A DNA stretch of 64,000 nt from Methylococcus mesophilus. Its GTDB lineage: Bacteria; Pseudomonadota; Gammaproteobacteria; Methylococcales; Methylococcaceae. The DNA is taken from positions 2,165,001 through 2,229,000 of the forward strand of contig NZ_CP110921.1 in the NCBI RefSeq assembly GCF_026247885.1, given 5' to 3'. The position numbers were made by a program, and so were the translations under genes. This document shows positions 1 to 11,333 of this stretch, one piece after another; position 1 is the stretch's first letter; each line of letters starts with the position of its first letter. Below the pieces are notes generated by a model. That model was not told where the DNA came from. It ran no database searches and was given only the letters and a program-made list of their open reading frames with translations.

Positions 1-1133
<1,133 letters not shown>

Positions 1134-1137
<4 letters not shown>

Positions 1138-2177
1138 AACTCACTCTCTTCCGCCGCGGCGCGCTCCGGAGGCGCCGCATGCTTCAGCCCCGCCAGCGCC
1201 TTTTCACGAACTGCAGCCTCGATGGCGGCGGCGGTTTCGGGATGCTCCTTGAGATAGATCCGGACGTTGTCCTTGCCCTGGCCGATGCGGTCGCCGCCGT
1301 AGCTGTACCACGAGCCGGACTTCTGCACGATGTCGTGATTCACACCGAGGTCGATCAGTTCGCCCTCGCGCGAGACGCCCTCGCCGTACAGAATTTCAAA
1401 ATCGGCGACGCGGAACGGCGGAGCCACCTTGTTCTTGACCACCTTGACGCGGGTCTCGTTCCCGATCACCTCGTCGCCGTTCTTGATCGCGCCGGAACGG
1501 CGGATGTCCAGCCGCACCGAGGCGTAGAACTTGAGCGCATTGCCTCCGGTGGTGGTCTCCGGATTGCCGAACATCACGCCGATCTTCATGCGGATCTGGT
1601 TGATGAAGATCACCAAGGTGTTGGAGCGCTTGATGTTGGCGGTCAGCTTGCGCAAAGCCTGCGACATCAGCCGGGCCTGCAGGCCCATGTGGGAATCGCC
1701 CATCTCGCCTTCGAGTTCGGCCTTGGGCGTCAGCGCCGCCACCGAGTCGATCACCACCACGTCCACGCCGCCGGAACGCACCAGCATATCGGCGATCTCC
1801 AGCGCCTGCTCGCCGGTGTCGGGCTGGGAGACCAGCAGGTCGTCGAGGTTCACCCCGATCTTTTCGGCGTAGACCGGGTCCAGCGCGTGCTCGGCGTCCA
1901 CGAACGCCGCCACGCCGCCGGTCTTCTGCGCCTGGGCGATGACCTCCAGGGTCAGCGTGGTCTTGCCCGAGGATTCCGGGCCGTAAATCTCGACGATGCG
2001 GCCGCGCGGCAAACCGCCGCAGCCCAGCGCGATGTCCAGCGCCAGCGAGCCGGTTGACACCACATCGATGTCCCGGACCGCCGCGACGTCGCCCATGCGC
2101 ATCACCGATCCCTTGCCGAACTGCTTCTCGATCTGGGAAAGAGCGGCACCCAAGGCCTTGCGTTTGTTCTCGTCCAT
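1134..2177 (-). CDS. recA: Recombinase RecA
   Basis: DNA strand-exchange ATPase and SOS co-protease. The 347-residue protein begins [20 protein letters not shown], the usual start of gammaproteobacterial RecA. Walker A is GPESSGKT (around residue 67), Walker B is [10 protein letters not shown], and the L2/DNA-binding region reads [20 protein letters not shown]. The frame is open further upstream, and an ATG at 2210 would add 11 residues; family alignment favours 2177. No LexA-like operator is visible in the 32 nt between thpR and recA, so damage induction, if any, must come from further upstream. The stop overlaps the proposed recX start. Confidence 0.98.
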
Positions 2178-2209
2178 CCGGGTTACTGCATCGAAAGTGG
2201 AAAGAAGCA

Positions 2210-2785
2210 TTATTTCATAGCGACCATTTCGGGCATAGTCCGGAGCCGCTTTTCGGCGAGTACGATATAGCCCGAACCGGCGCCGGAAAGACGTGACTCG
2301 ACGAGGGTGACGCACTCCACGGCCCAGGTCACAGATGTCTTCAAAGACAGGGTAGACCAGGCTGCATCGGCTTTGCGGGCCAGCGTCAGATGCGCGCGGA
2401 ACGGACGCTGCTCGATAGGAAAACCCGCTTCGCGCAGGTTCGAATTCAGGACACGGACCAGTTCGAGCATAGGCGGGGGCATCTGGCTCGCTCCCAGGCA
2501 CAACACCCGGTTGTGCCGCCAGCATTCCAGCCTGTCCAGCACCAGCTCGAACCTCGGCGGGTCCAAACGCTGGACCATCGCGGCCAGTTCCGGCAGACGT
2601 CCGGGCGGCACCGCTCCCAGAAACGCCAGGGTGAGATGAAGCTTGTCCGGCTCTACCCAGCGCCCTCGGACCGTTCGGCGCAAAGACCGAAGCAATTTGC
2701 CTAAGGTCTCGCGAACCCCCTCGTCCGGCCAGAGCGCGAAAAACAGACGCAGCGGAGGCGGCTCAGGAGGCGCCTGAGCAGACAT
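2210..2785 (-). CDS. thpR: RNA 2',3'-cyclic phosphodiesterase (2H superfamily)
   Basis: Member of the LigT/ThpR family, which opens 2',3'-cyclic phosphates and in vitro joins 2'-5' RNA ends. The 191-residue protein has the two diagnostic HxTx motifs, HLTLAFLG near residue 50 and HLTLARK near residue 131, which form the 2H active site. It overlaps the end of pncC by 23 nt and precedes recA by 32 nt, so the three genes probably share a transcript. Its cellular substrate is not established for the family. Confidence 0.92.
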   Translation of the reverse strand: MSAQAPPEPPPLRLFFALWPDEGVRETLGKLLRSLRRTVRGRWVEPDKLHLTLAFLGAVPPGRLPELAAMVQRLDPPRFELVLDRLECWRHNRVLCLGASQMPPPMLELVRVLNSNLREAGFPIEQRPFRAHLTLARKADAAWSTLSLKTSVTWAVECVTLVESRLSGAGSGYIVLAEKRLRTMPEMVAMK

Positions 2786-3269
2786 CGATCAGCCCTTCCA
2801 GCGCCGCGATCACCGCCTGCCGCCGCACCGCCTCCCGGTCGCCATCGAACCGGCATCGCCGTGTGACGGCCACCGTCCCCTTCAGCTGCCAGGCAAGCCA
2901 GACGGTCCCCACCGGTTTGTCTGGACTGCCGCCTTCGGGGCCGGCGATGCCGCTGACCGCCACCGCGCAGTCGGCCCGGCTGTGCGCCAGCGCCCCGCCG
3001 GCCATGGCCACCACGGTCTCCGCGCTCACCGCGCCGTGCGTCGCGATCACCTCGGCCGGCACGCCGAGCAGTTCCTGCTTGGATTCGTTACTGTAGGTCA
3101 CGAAGCCGCGGTCGAACCAGCTCGAACTGCCGGGAATGGACGTCACGCACTGGGCGATCCAGCCTCCCGTACAGGATTCGGCCGTGGCGAGCCGACTGCC
3201 TTCGCCCCCCAGCAACTCGCCCAGACGCCCGGCCAGAGCGTACATCTCACGATCACCCTGTGCGTCCAC
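2763..3269 (-). CDS. pncC: Nicotinamide-nucleotide amidohydrolase PncC (CinA C-terminal type)
   Basis: Deamidates nicotinamide mononucleotide to nicotinate mononucleotide in pyridine-nucleotide recycling. It shows the CinA-C hallmarks TAESCTGGWIAQ, GFVTYSNESKQELLGV, HGAVSAETVVAMA and VSGIAGPEGGSPDKPVGTVW. The GTG at 3269 is chosen because GGGAGG lies five bases upstream and the resulting DREMYALAGRLGELL aligns with the N-terminus of the E. coli protein; ATG at 3245 would cut into it. The protein is about 168 residues, the stand-alone form without the CinA N-terminal domain. It is the first gene of the pncC-thpR-recA-recX-alaS run. Confidence 0.93.
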   Translation of the reverse strand: MDAQGDREMYALAGRLGELLGGEGSRLATAESCTGGWIAQCVTSIPGSSSWFDRGFVTYSNESKQELLGVPAEVIATHGAVSAETVVAMAGGALAHSRADCAVAVSGIAGPEGGSPDKPVGTVWLAWQLKGTVAVTRRCRFDGDREAVRRQAVIAALEGLIDVCSGAS

Positions 3270-3483
3270 CGAACCCTCCCGACTCGCAGCACCGTGACCC
3301 AAACAGACCGTTCACAGACGACTCAGGAACGGCACCCGGAGTAGCCTACGCCGCCTACGAGACAACCGAAATCCCCCAACGCCTTCCAGCATCGCCAATG
3401 AAGAAACTGCTGCCGCCAATTCTGCTGGAGTCCTGGCCCATGATTCTCAGCATTAGGCTTGCCTAGTTTTCGGGTAGCTCGAC

Positions 3484-3895
3484 CTGCGGAGATACCCGAC
3501 AGGAACCGGCCGGCCCAAAGCAGAACCGGGCATTACATCGGAAGCACGGGAGCAATGGTCGGCGCCGGGACTCTCGGGCAGTTTGCCTGAAATATGCCAA
3601 AGAGAAAGCGTGGTCGGCCGCTCGACCCCGACGGCACCTCCATTTCACACCAACTTACGCCAGGAAGCTCAACTCCGTCGAGCGATTCTTCAGGCTGACT
3701 ACCGACGAGGCGATCTGCCGTGGCGCATTTACCAGCGTCAAAGACGCTGGTGACCAGGGCCGATCATTTTCACCATCCAGTACAACCAAAACTGCCGGCC
3801 GTTGGCCTGAAGCGCGTCGGCAGAACCCGACCCGGAGAAACTCCAGCAACTACTATTGCGAAGTAACGGGATAGAACACCAGCAAGATCACAACC
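3484..3895 (+). pseudogene. IS630-family transposase remnant (internally deleted, frameshifted)
   Basis: The plus strand carries pieces of an IS630-type transposase in three frames. An N-terminal piece RRYPTGTGRPKAE (from 3484) is followed, after a 1-nt shift near 3558, by RRRDSRAVCLKYAKEKAW. This joins directly to the C-terminal catalytic part RRHLHFTPTYARKLNSVERF and CRGAFTSVKD. After a further shift it ends with TIQYNQNCRPLA, a TGA where the family has Trp, then SASAEPDPEKLQQLL. The middle of the protein, including the first catalytic Asp residues, is missing. Minus-strand ORFs here are antisense shadows. The element cannot encode a working transposase. Flanking sequence (3270-3483) shows no gene. 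Confidence 0.8.
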
Positions 3896-3919
3896 TTTTC
3901 CGGATACCGACCACCGGCC

Positions 3920-5224
3920 CTAATTGTCAACCATCGACGAAATAAATAGATTAGGATCGATCTGGCCTTGCGGTCCCTTCCTCAGTTTTTTGTTCGTGTA
4001 CCGCGAGCCGGGCGACACATTCGCGCCTTTGCGCAATTCAAAATAGAGGTGCGCTGGATGCTGACCGCTATTTTTGCATGCTCCGCCCTTCGACCATTCC
4101 CCCCGGCCAACCGCCGCAATAGGCTCCGCGGGAGACACCTCGCGACCGAGGGCGGGCATCCCTTGATCCAGCCAGTTTACGTGGGCATACATGGAAGTAT
4201 ACGTCCCTTGCGGCAACACATGACTCACAAATATTATATTCCCCCATTGGCAGACATTCTCGACGACCCTCGCCACGCGTCCCTTCGCAATCGGATAAAC
4301 CGGCTCGTTCAGATCACCGCCGCCCCTGTCATAGGATGCCCCCAGACTATAGCCGTAACGCTTGCCCCACACCTTGGTCTTGCGTTTTTGAAAGGGGTGA
4401 ACATCGCGCCACACCGTCTCCACGTCTTCTGAATTTGCACTCAGCCAATAACAACCCCGACGGCCGGGGCCCCCTTCCGCGGCACATGCACCGTAATGCC
4501 CCCTTGGAATGTCTGGAGAACCGACTGGCCAGGCAAAACTCAAAAATGGGGTGGTCGCCCCATAAGCGGCGCCATTGATATCTATATTTTCATCCCTTAT
4601 CCGCGCCACGCCGGATGTCAAGTCTATCGTATAAACATCATCATCTGCGATGCCAAACATAGCCCCACCGTGATAGGCCATGCCGAATACCGAAGGCACT
4701 CCCACCCCACCAATCACCGTACCTGCGCCCGATCCCAGGTCGACACGCAACAACAGATCGCCGCCCTCTGCCGTCAGATATAAATTTCCAGCGGGATCAA
4801 ACTCCAGATCACCAGAGGAAATATAACCCATGCCGCCTATATATACAGACTCGCCGGTTTCCTTATTCAGCCGATATAAACTCGGACCGCCAGCCGCATA
4901 GAGACTGCCGTCACCCGCCGATGCCAGCGCATTCACATAAAAATCGAGGGGGCCTACCAGCTCGGAAAAACCAGTACCCGGGTCGATCCGATAAAGCTGG
5001 AATCCACCACCAACCCCCCATAACCGCCCACCGGAGTCAAAAGCGATATCGTTCATAGCTACGCCAGTAGACCCGACGAATCTTGTGGTCCGTTTTTCCG
5101 TGTCGTAAGTATACAGCGCGGCACTGTCCGTACTGATGTAAATCGTACCCCCAAATGCCGGAGGCGCCAGAAGGCTCGATAAAAATCCAAACACCATTAC
5201 GCACAACGAATAATCTTTAATCAC
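3920..5224 (-). CDS. Secreted beta-propeller protein with C-terminal M23 (LytM-like) domain
   Basis: The 434-residue protein has a signal peptide (LCVMVFGFLSSLLAPPAFG). About 230 residues of propeller-like repeats follow, with units such as YTYDTEKRTTRFVGSTG and LYRLNKETGESVYIGG. The C-terminal domain resembles M23 metallopeptidases: PIAKGRVARVVENVCQWGN, IIFVSHV, TSMYAHVNW and HPAHLYFELRKG place three His residues at M23-like positions. The GTG start at 5224 has GGGAGG four bases upstream; the frame is open further up but without a site. A role in cell-wall hydrolysis or binding is inferred. Whether the zinc ligands are complete cannot be settled by eye, because the first HxxxD motif is not obvious. 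Base composition is slightly AT-richer than the neighbours. Confidence 0.75.
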   Translation of the reverse strand: MIKDYSLCVMVFGFLSSLLAPPAFGGTIYISTDSAALYTYDTEKRTTRFVGSTGVAMNDIAFDSGGRLWGVGGGFQLYRIDPGTGFSELVGPLDFYVNALASAGDGSLYAAGGPSLYRLNKETGESVYIGGMGYISSGDLEFDPAGNLYLTAEGGDLLLRVDLGSGAGTVIGGVGVPSVFGMAYHGGAMFGIADDDVYTIDLTSGVARIRDENIDINGAAYGATTPFLSFAWPVGSPDIPRGHYGACAAEGGPGRRGCYWLSANSEDVETVWRDVHPFQKRKTKVWGKRYGYSLGASYDRGGGDLNEPVYPIAKGRVARVVENVCQWGNIIFVSHVLPQGTYTSMYAHVNWLDQGMPALGREVSPAEPIAAVGRGEWSKGGACKNSGQHPAHLYFELRKGANVSPGSRYTNKKLRKGPQGQIDPNLFISSMVDN

Positions 5225-5444
5225 AAACCCTCCCGCTACATAACCACACTCTTGCCGGCATGGAATCGCCCAATACACAGAAAACACCAAGACCCACGAA
5301 CATCCAAAATCGACTCCAGAATGTACGCTCAGCTACAGGAATCCGGTTCGAGCCGGCCGATTTCAAAGTCGATAAACCATTGCCTGCTAGCCGAGACAAT
5401 TCAGCAAGCAACAGGGCATAGAATGCGACGACACATGCGCCCGC

Positions 5445-6164
5445 TTATAAAACTTCCTTCCACGACGCCGAGGCCGCATACTCGCCCTTCACTTCGCAGT
5501 AGAGACCTTCGCGCTCCGCCACAATTTCCTTGCCGCTCTTCAAGGTCCAGTGATACTGGCGGCACGGATAAGGGCCAATCGGATGGTCGCCGGTCGCCTG
5601 GACCGTGCCGGAGTAGCGGGCACCTTTCCAACCCAGGCTCTGGCCCGGCTTGAGAGCGATCAGCATCGGCGTGAATTTTTCATAGCTGTTGCCCCCTTTC
5701 ACCAGAAAGAAATGCGCCCAGGCGTCGAAGGAGTAGCCGCCCTCGCAATCCGAACAGGGCACCTTGCTGGCATCCTCAAAGGCCTTTTTCTGGGCACGCG
5801 CCAGGTCGAATTTCAGATCGCTGAACTTGTAGTAGTCGCACCCGGTCTCTTCCGGCCACAGCACCGCCGGCTCATAGCTGGCCGGGCGCGGGCCGAGCGG
5901 CGGCAACGGCGTCGCGCGCGTCCTGGGACAGCCGGCTTTCGGAGCGGAGCGACTGGAGGACGCAGATGATGGCGCCGCCTGCGCCGTACCGGCCGCTGCC
6001 GCGCCGCCGCTCCGCTGGGGAGAATCGTTGGCGACCGAGCGCACGACTTCGTTGGCAGCACCCCTGATCAGGGACTCCAACCCGAAATCGGCCAGTGCGA
6101 TGGAGGGTCCGGCGATGCCGATGGAGAATGCGAAAAAGGCTTTCCTCATGGATAAGGCTCTCAT
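5445..6164 (-). CDS. Putative secreted protein, function unknown
   Basis: The 239-residue protein has an N-terminal export signal (MRKAFFAFSIGIAGPSIALA), a low-complexity Ala/Ser segment near residues 45-75, then a Cys-containing domain (EETGCDYYKFSDLKFDLARA, VPCSDCEGGYSFDAWAHFF, GPYPCRQYHWTL, EGLYCEVKGEY). The Cys pattern suggests disulfides in the periplasm or outside the cell. Starts at 6164 or 6149 are both possible; neither has a strong ribosome site. I do not recognise the family. The 220 bp between it and the upstream propeller-peptidase gene hold no other gene. Confidence 0.6.
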   Translation of the reverse strand: MRALSMRKAFFAFSIGIAGPSIALADFGLESLIRGAANEVVRSVANDSPQRSGGAAAAGTAQAAPSSASSSRSAPKAGCPRTRATPLPPLGPRPASYEPAVLWPEETGCDYYKFSDLKFDLARAQKKAFEDASKVPCSDCEGGYSFDAWAHFFLVKGGNSYEKFTPMLIALKPGQSLGWKGARYSGTVQATGDHPIGPYPCRQYHWTLKSGKEIVAEREGLYCEVKGEYAASASWKEVL

Positions 6165-6328
6165 GCTGTAAAGAGGGGATCAAAAAAACGACGCTTCGAG
6201 CGGACCGACAAGGTCAAGAAACCGCGTAGTCCGGATGGATGAAATAAAAAAGGCGGCACTCTAACGTTGGGCGATGAGACGGGAATTGGAGAAATTGGAC
6301 ATTTTGAAATGCCCTCGCGGGAATGAAC

Positions 6329-9067
6329 TCAGCCGGCGTTGGCCCGCCACCAGGCGGCCGCCTGGCCGCGGCTTCCCATCGCGAGCTTGGCGAGGATGTT
6401 GGCGACGTGCCGTTTCACCGTGAAGGGACTCAGACTCAGCAATCGCGCGATCTGCTTGTTGCTGTCACCGGCGGCAAGGCGCTCCAGCACTTCCATCTCG
6501 CGGTCGGTAAGCCCATGCCGCTCCTCGTCTCTCTCCCTGACCGGTGGCGAGGGATGACGTGCCTGCCAGGAAGCCAGCCTGGCCAGAATATTTCGGAAGC
6601 CGTCACTGTCGCGCTCCCCGGCGGGCGCTAGCGCGAGCAGTCGTGCCAGCGGCTCGCGGGGCTCCATCAGCAAGGGACCGATGGCGTCCTCGTCCATCGC
6701 TTCTTGCAGCGCCGGCACAAAGGCGGCCCAGGCCGCCTGTGGGTCGCCCTGGGCCAAACGCAGCAGCGCCAGGCTAACGGACGGATTGCCCATGAAATTG
6801 GGCAGCCGCCAGCGCTGGTACAGCTCCCGCGCCCGCAGAAGCTGAAATTCGGCATCTTCCAGCCGCCCCTCCAGCAGCGCAAGCTGGCCCAGCACCTTGG
6901 CCCGGCCGGTTTCGATCGCCGGCCACTCTTCCGGCCGTGTCGCGGCTTCGAGCTGCGGCATGAGTCCTGCGAGTGCCCGACCGTCCTGCGCCATCCAGTA
7001 GACCCCCGCCACGTTCAGCACGATCGAGCGACGCCAGGTGGGCGCCAGGGAGCTGAATTCCGGGGCATCGACGATCTGCAGATTCCGGTTTTCCATCGCC
7101 GCCGCCCCGTCAAAGTCGCCCGAGGCGGCGAGTATCCAGCAGCGGAGCTGATACAGGTTGATGCACAAAGGCGGCAGCGCCTCGATGCGCTGCAGGAAAC
7201 GCGATTGAGCTTCCAGCGCGGCAATTGCCGGTCCCCGCTCACCGCGCCAGAAATCCGGCCAGGCCGTTTGCGCCATGGCTTCCACCTGCCAGTGCACGGG
7301 CTGGCGCGCGCTCCAGGCGGCGCTCAGCTCGCGCAGCCGCCGCAGCGGCGCGAGCGTGCCCGGCAAGCCGTAGAAAAAAGTGTTGAATACGTCGCTGATC
7401 GCTGGGAACAGCGTCGTCAGATCGCGTTCGGCGGCATCCGCCATGGCCTGCAAGGCCGGGGCGACCTCTTGCGGCCGCCCGTCCGCCAGCGCCTGCCAGG
7501 CGCGGACCGAGTGGAAAGCCGAACGCAGATGGGCGTTCAAGCCGGCAGCCATGCCATCGGCCTCCCGCAACAACTCGGCGCACGCCGCGAGATCGCCGGT
7601 AGCCTGAAGGCTGCGCCCCAACATGACCAGAGCCCGAGCCAGACTCTCCGTATCGCCGCGCCGCCGATAGCCGGCGCAGGCCAGCTCCAGCGGAACGCGC
7701 ATGCCTAAGAAGTCGTAGCGCGCCCAGTGGCACATACCCAGCAGGTGTGCCAGTTCCGGAACTTCGTACGGCATTTCTTTGGGCAACTGGTGTATCCAGC
7801 GTTCGATCGATGCATAGCCGCCCTCTGCCATAAGAGGCTCGGCGCAGCGCTGAATTTCACCCGCCGCTTCGTTCCAGCGTCTAGCCTTGAGCCAGTGCGT
7901 GACTGCCCGGGGTGAAACCGTTTCGGCGGCCGCGGCCCGTGCATGCAGTTCTTCCGCGACCTCCGGGCCGCGCAGCGCCAATTCGCCCTGCAGATAGTCG
8001 CGAAACAGATCGTGCAGGCGCAGCACTGGCGTCCTGTCCTCGAGGACGGTCAGGAACAGGTTGCGCCGATACAGTTCCTGCAATGCTGGACGGCTGTCGT
8101 CGCGGCCGGTGACGGCGGCGCAACGGCGAGGGTCGAGCTCCGGCAGAATCGAGCAGTACAGCAGGAAGTCGCAAAGGTCCGACGGCAACCCCGCCAGCAC
8201 CTCGGAGGCAAAGTAATCGAAAAGGTGGCGGTCGGCACGTCCAACGGACTGACCCGAATCCGCCGCCGCCCGGCTCTCCACGGCCCCGAACATCAACTGC
8301 AACCCCGCTGCCCAACCTTCCGTGCGCTCCAGAGCCTGCCGGACGAAATCCGGCGGCAGCGCGCGCCCTGGGTTGGCACGAGCAAAGGCCAGCGCTTCCG
8401 CCTCGCTGAATTGGAGATCAGCCGTCAGCAGTTCGCCCAGGTCACCGCGCGCCCGCCAGCGCGGCAGCGAAAGGCCCGGCTCGATACGTGAGCCGATCAC
8501 GAGGCCGATTTCCTCGGGCAGCCGGTCGACCAGATCATCGAGCAAGTGCAGCGCCGCCGGATCGTGGATTCGATGCAGGTCATCGACGATGACCAGGAGG
8601 CGCTGGCCGCGGTAGCTGCACAGCGCGTTCACCATCCCGGCTACCGCGGCACGCGCGCCCGGCCCGCCGGTATCCACCTGGGAAGCCAGGACCTGCGGAT
8701 CCTGCAGCCACGCCAAGCGGACCTTCTGCAGCGCCCCGAGCAGGGACACGAAAAGCCGGTTGGGATCGTTGTCGTCCTCGTCCGCGGAAAGCCAGACAGT
8801 CTCGGCAGGCAATGCGGTTTGGGCAGCGAACTGGGCCAGCAGCGTGCTCTTGCCGAAACCGGCAGGCGCGCGCACCAGGGTGACGCGCCGGTCCCCAGCG
8901 AGGGCGGTCAGGCGTTGCAGCAACGCCGAACGTTCGACCAGGGATGGCCGCAGGCGGGGGGCGCGGAACTTGGTGGCAGCAACGGAACGCCACGCGTCCG
9001 GCGGGTACGGATCGTCCGCCTGAACGGCAGAGTCCTGCTTGAGCATGGCTTGGACCATCGAGGGCAC
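6329..9067 (-). CDS. LuxR-family ATP-dependent transcriptional regulator (MalT/LAL type)
   Basis: A 912-residue STAND-class regulator. The P-loop APAGFGKS is at residues 67-74 and Walker [12 protein letters not shown] near 160. A long TPR-like helical region fills the middle. A C-terminal LuxR helix-turn-helix reads [20 protein letters not shown] and [18 protein letters not shown]. Proteins of this type bind ATP and an inducer, oligomerise and activate target promoters; the inducer here is unknown. It is divergent from the secreted FG-GAP gene across a ~294-bp gap (9068-9361), which makes that gene a candidate target. The GTG at 9067 is the longest start; ATGs at 9058 and 9046 are equally plausible. 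Confidence 0.9.
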   Translation of the reverse strand: MPSMVQAMLKQDSAVQADDPYPPDAWRSVAATKFRAPRLRPSLVERSALLQRLTALAGDRRVTLVRAPAGFGKSTLLAQFAAQTALPAETVWLSADEDDNDPNRLFVSLLGALQKVRLAWLQDPQVLASQVDTGGPGARAAVAGMVNALCSYRGQRLLVIVDDLHRIHDPAALHLLDDLVDRLPEEIGLVIGSRIEPGLSLPRWRARGDLGELLTADLQFSEAEALAFARANPGRALPPDFVRQALERTEGWAAGLQLMFGAVESRAAADSGQSVGRADRHLFDYFASEVLAGLPSDLCDFLLYCSILPELDPRRCAAVTGRDDSRPALQELYRRNLFLTVLEDRTPVLRLHDLFRDYLQGELALRGPEVAEELHARAAAAETVSPRAVTHWLKARRWNEAAGEIQRCAEPLMAEGGYASIERWIHQLPKEMPYEVPELAHLLGMCHWARYDFLGMRVPLELACAGYRRRGDTESLARALVMLGRSLQATGDLAACAELLREADGMAAGLNAHLRSAFHSVRAWQALADGRPQEVAPALQAMADAAERDLTTLFPAISDVFNTFFYGLPGTLAPLRRLRELSAAWSARQPVHWQVEAMAQTAWPDFWRGERGPAIAALEAQSRFLQRIEALPPLCINLYQLRCWILAASGDFDGAAAMENRNLQIVDAPEFSSLAPTWRRSIVLNVAGVYWMAQDGRALAGLMPQLEAATRPEEWPAIETGRAKVLGQLALLEGRLEDAEFQLLRARELYQRWRLPNFMGNPSVSLALLRLAQGDPQAAWAAFVPALQEAMDEDAIGPLLMEPREPLARLLALAPAGERDSDGFRNILARLASWQARHPSPPVRERDEERHGLTDREMEVLERLAAGDSNKQIARLLSLSPFTVKRHVANILAKLAMGSRGQAAAWWRANAG

Positions 9068-9361
9068 TTTGACTTGGGTGGAGTACGATCAGCCTGCACT
9101 GTAACGCTCGACACCTCTGTCCGAATTGGAAAAATCAGACATTTCCATAGCCTTGTAACCGTACCTGACGGCCATCAGGGCAGTCCCTCCGGTCGTGACT
9201 ACCTGCCGACACGGGGCCAGCCCCGCGCAATGGTCCGAAAATCCGCAGGGCAATGGCCCATTTGGGCGATGCGCCACGGTTCGCGATCCAACAGAATCGT
9301 GTCTTTCGCGGCGCCCGCTCGCTGCAATCTTCCATTTCACTCCCAGCCCGAGAGGTTTCGC

Positions 9362-11164
9362 ATGAATCCCGTTTCTCCGCGCCGATTCCGGCGGAGCCTG
9401 CTGCATTTTTCCCTGTGGACCGGCATCTTGAGTTCGGGTCTCGCATCGGGGGCGGCCGGACTGCCTCCCGGCCTGAGCACCGCGGTCAGCCGGATCGCCG
9501 CCCAGCAAGCCAAGCTGGCCGCACCGGTCCCCGTTTACAACGGCGAATTCGGCTATTCGCTCGCGGTCGACGGCGACACCGCCGTGGTCGGCATGCCCAA
9601 CACGGACACCGGCGAGGCGTACGTCTTCGTGCGCGACGGAGGAGCCTGGAACCTGCAGGCCACGCTTGCCGCCAGCGATGGACAGATCGACGACGGTCTC
9701 GGCCATTCGGTGGCGATCTACGGCGACACTGCCGTCGTGGGGGCCCCCGCCACGGCCACCCGAACCGGCGCCGCCTATGTATTCGTGCGCAACAGAACGA
9801 CCTGGAGCCAGCAAGCCAAGCTCGTCTCCCCCGACAGCGAAAGCGCTCAATTCTTCGGCAGGTCGGTGGCGGTGGCCGGCGATACCGCCGTAGTGGGGTC
9901 GCCCATGGCCAGCCATGCCGGAGTGGCCGAGACCGGCGTCGCCTACGTGTTCGTCCGAAAAGGATCGAACTGGAGCAAACAGGCCAGATTGCTGGCTTCA
10001 GCCCCGGAGGCTTTCAGCAACTTCGGCAATTCGCTGGCCATCACCGGCAATGCCTTGATCGCGGGGGCCGCCAATGCCGACGTCGGCGGTTTGCGCGATA
10101 CCGGCGCCGCTTATGTGTTCGTGCGCACGGGAACCGCCTGGAGCGAGCAGGCCAAGCTGACTGCCGCTGACAGAGCGGCTGAGGACAATTTCGGCTATTC
10201 GGTGGCGATTTCGGGCAACACGGCGGTGGCCGGGGCACCCGGCGCAGATGGAACCGAAAATGAAAACCCAGGAATGGGCGCCGCCTATGTCTTCGATCGC
10301 GAAGGAACGGCCTGGGCCCAACGCGCCAAGCTGGTGGGTACGCCGGAAGAGCCCGATGCGCTGCTGGGCCATTCAGTCGCAATTGCGGGCGACCTCCTGA
10401 TCGCCGGTTCACCATACGCGAACGCTTCCGGCAAGCTGGCGGGCGGTGCGGCCTATGTGTTCACCCGTGACGGAGCAGGCTGGAGCCAGCGCGACAGACT
10501 CACGATGGACGTCACGGAAGGCAACGACGAGCTATTCGGCTGGTCGGTAGCCGTCTCGGGCGGCGCCGCACTGGCGGGAGCCTATGGCACCGACATCGGC
10601 GACGCTGGGATGGCGGGCGCCGCTTACGCCTATGCCCTGCCGAACACTCAGTCCACCTTGAACGTATTCCCGCCGACCGGGGGCACGATCACCGGCGACC
10701 CGGCTGGCATCGACTGCGGCGGGGCTTGCCGCGGGGGTTTCGTGACAGGAACGAGCGTCACTCTCAAGGCGGACCCCGTTTCGGGCTATAGCGTGTCCGG
10801 CTGGACCGGCTGCGACAATGTGGACGGCAACACTTGCACGGTGAACATGCATACGGACAAGATCGTAGCGGCCATTATTGAGCCCCCCGTTGTGCCGGGA
10901 CCCTTGCCGCAAGCCGGGCTGAGCGTGGTGAAGGCCGGCGAAGGCACGGTCAGCAGCCTGCCCGGCGGAATCGCATGCGGCGACGTATGCACCGCCAACT
11001 TCAACGCCGGCAGCAAGGTGACACTGACCGCAGTGCCGGCCGAGGGTTACAAGTTCAAGGGCTGGTCCGGCGCAGGCTGCGAGACGCGGGGCAAAAAACC
11101 CTGCACGGTCAAGCTGAAGAAGGCCAGGGCGGTCAAAGCCAAGTTCATCCGAAAAGCCAAATAG
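9362..11164 (+). CDS. Secreted FG-GAP repeat protein with two C-terminal InlB-type B repeats
   Basis: 600 residues beginning MNPVSPRRFRRSLLHFSLW, with a signal peptide (SLWTGILSSGLASGAAG). AGAGG precedes the ATG. Six or seven FG-GAP/integrin-type blades follow, each like FGYSVAISGNTAVAGAPGAD then GAAYVF and W..QAKL. The last ~170 residues hold two domains of the divergent InlB B-repeat type: GGTITGDPAGIDCGGAC to GWTGCD, and GTVSSLPGGIACGDVC to GWSGAGCETR, with paired Cys. This is an extracellular or surface protein, probably adhesive; no substrate can be named. A second, larger FG-GAP protein lies at 40605-43871. Frames open upstream to 8546 are antisense to the LuxR gene. Confidence 0.85.
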   Translation: MNPVSPRRFRRSLLHFSLWTGILSSGLASGAAGLPPGLSTAVSRIAAQQAKLAAPVPVYNGEFGYSLAVDGDTAVVGMPNTDTGEAYVFVRDGGAWNLQATLAASDGQIDDGLGHSVAIYGDTAVVGAPATATRTGAAYVFVRNRTTWSQQAKLVSPDSESAQFFGRSVAVAGDTAVVGSPMASHAGVAETGVAYVFVRKGSNWSKQARLLASAPEAFSNFGNSLAITGNALIAGAANADVGGLRDTGAAYVFVRTGTAWSEQAKLTAADRAAEDNFGYSVAISGNTAVAGAPGADGTENENPGMGAAYVFDREGTAWAQRAKLVGTPEEPDALLGHSVAIAGDLLIAGSPYANASGKLAGGAAYVFTRDGAGWSQRDRLTMDVTEGNDELFGWSVAVSGGAALAGAYGTDIGDAGMAGAAYAYALPNTQSTLNVFPPTGGTITGDPAGIDCGGACRGGFVTGTSVTLKADPVSGYSVSGWTGCDNVDGNTCTVNMHTDKIVAAIIEPPVVPGPLPQAGLSVVKAGEGTVSSLPGGIACGDVCTANFNAGSKVTLTAVPAEGYKFKGWSGAGCETRGKKPCTVKLKKARAVKAKFIRKAK

Positions 11165-11253
11165 CGAGAAATGCAAAGCCCCCGCGCCAGGGCGCGGAGC
11201 ATTAAAGAACACAACTCGGACCCCACAAGGGAGACCTGCACCTAACCAATCGG

Positions 11254-11282
11254 CTCATCTTGTTACATAATTACAAGATGAG
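11254..11282. promoter_or_regulatory. Perfect 10-bp inverted repeat upstream of an AraC-family gene
   Basis: Two perfect 10-base arms, CTCATCTTGT and ACAAGATGAG, are separated by the AT-rich 9-mer TACATAATT. The core lies 52 bp before the GTG start of the regulator at 11334. An imperfect direct copy of ATCGGCTCA brackets it (near 11250 and 11283). It could be an operator, for example for autoregulation, or a stem-loop ending transcription from the FG-GAP gene. No T-run follows, which favours an operator. Confidence 0.55.
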
Positions 11283-11333
11283 ATCGGCTCACCTCGAACA
11301 GGCTCACGGAATCCCCGCGCGGGGCTCACTTCC

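Noticed and set aside
2178-3480. LexA/SOS box for recA
   Set aside because: No CTG-N10-CAG type dyad was found upstream of recA, thpR or pncC.
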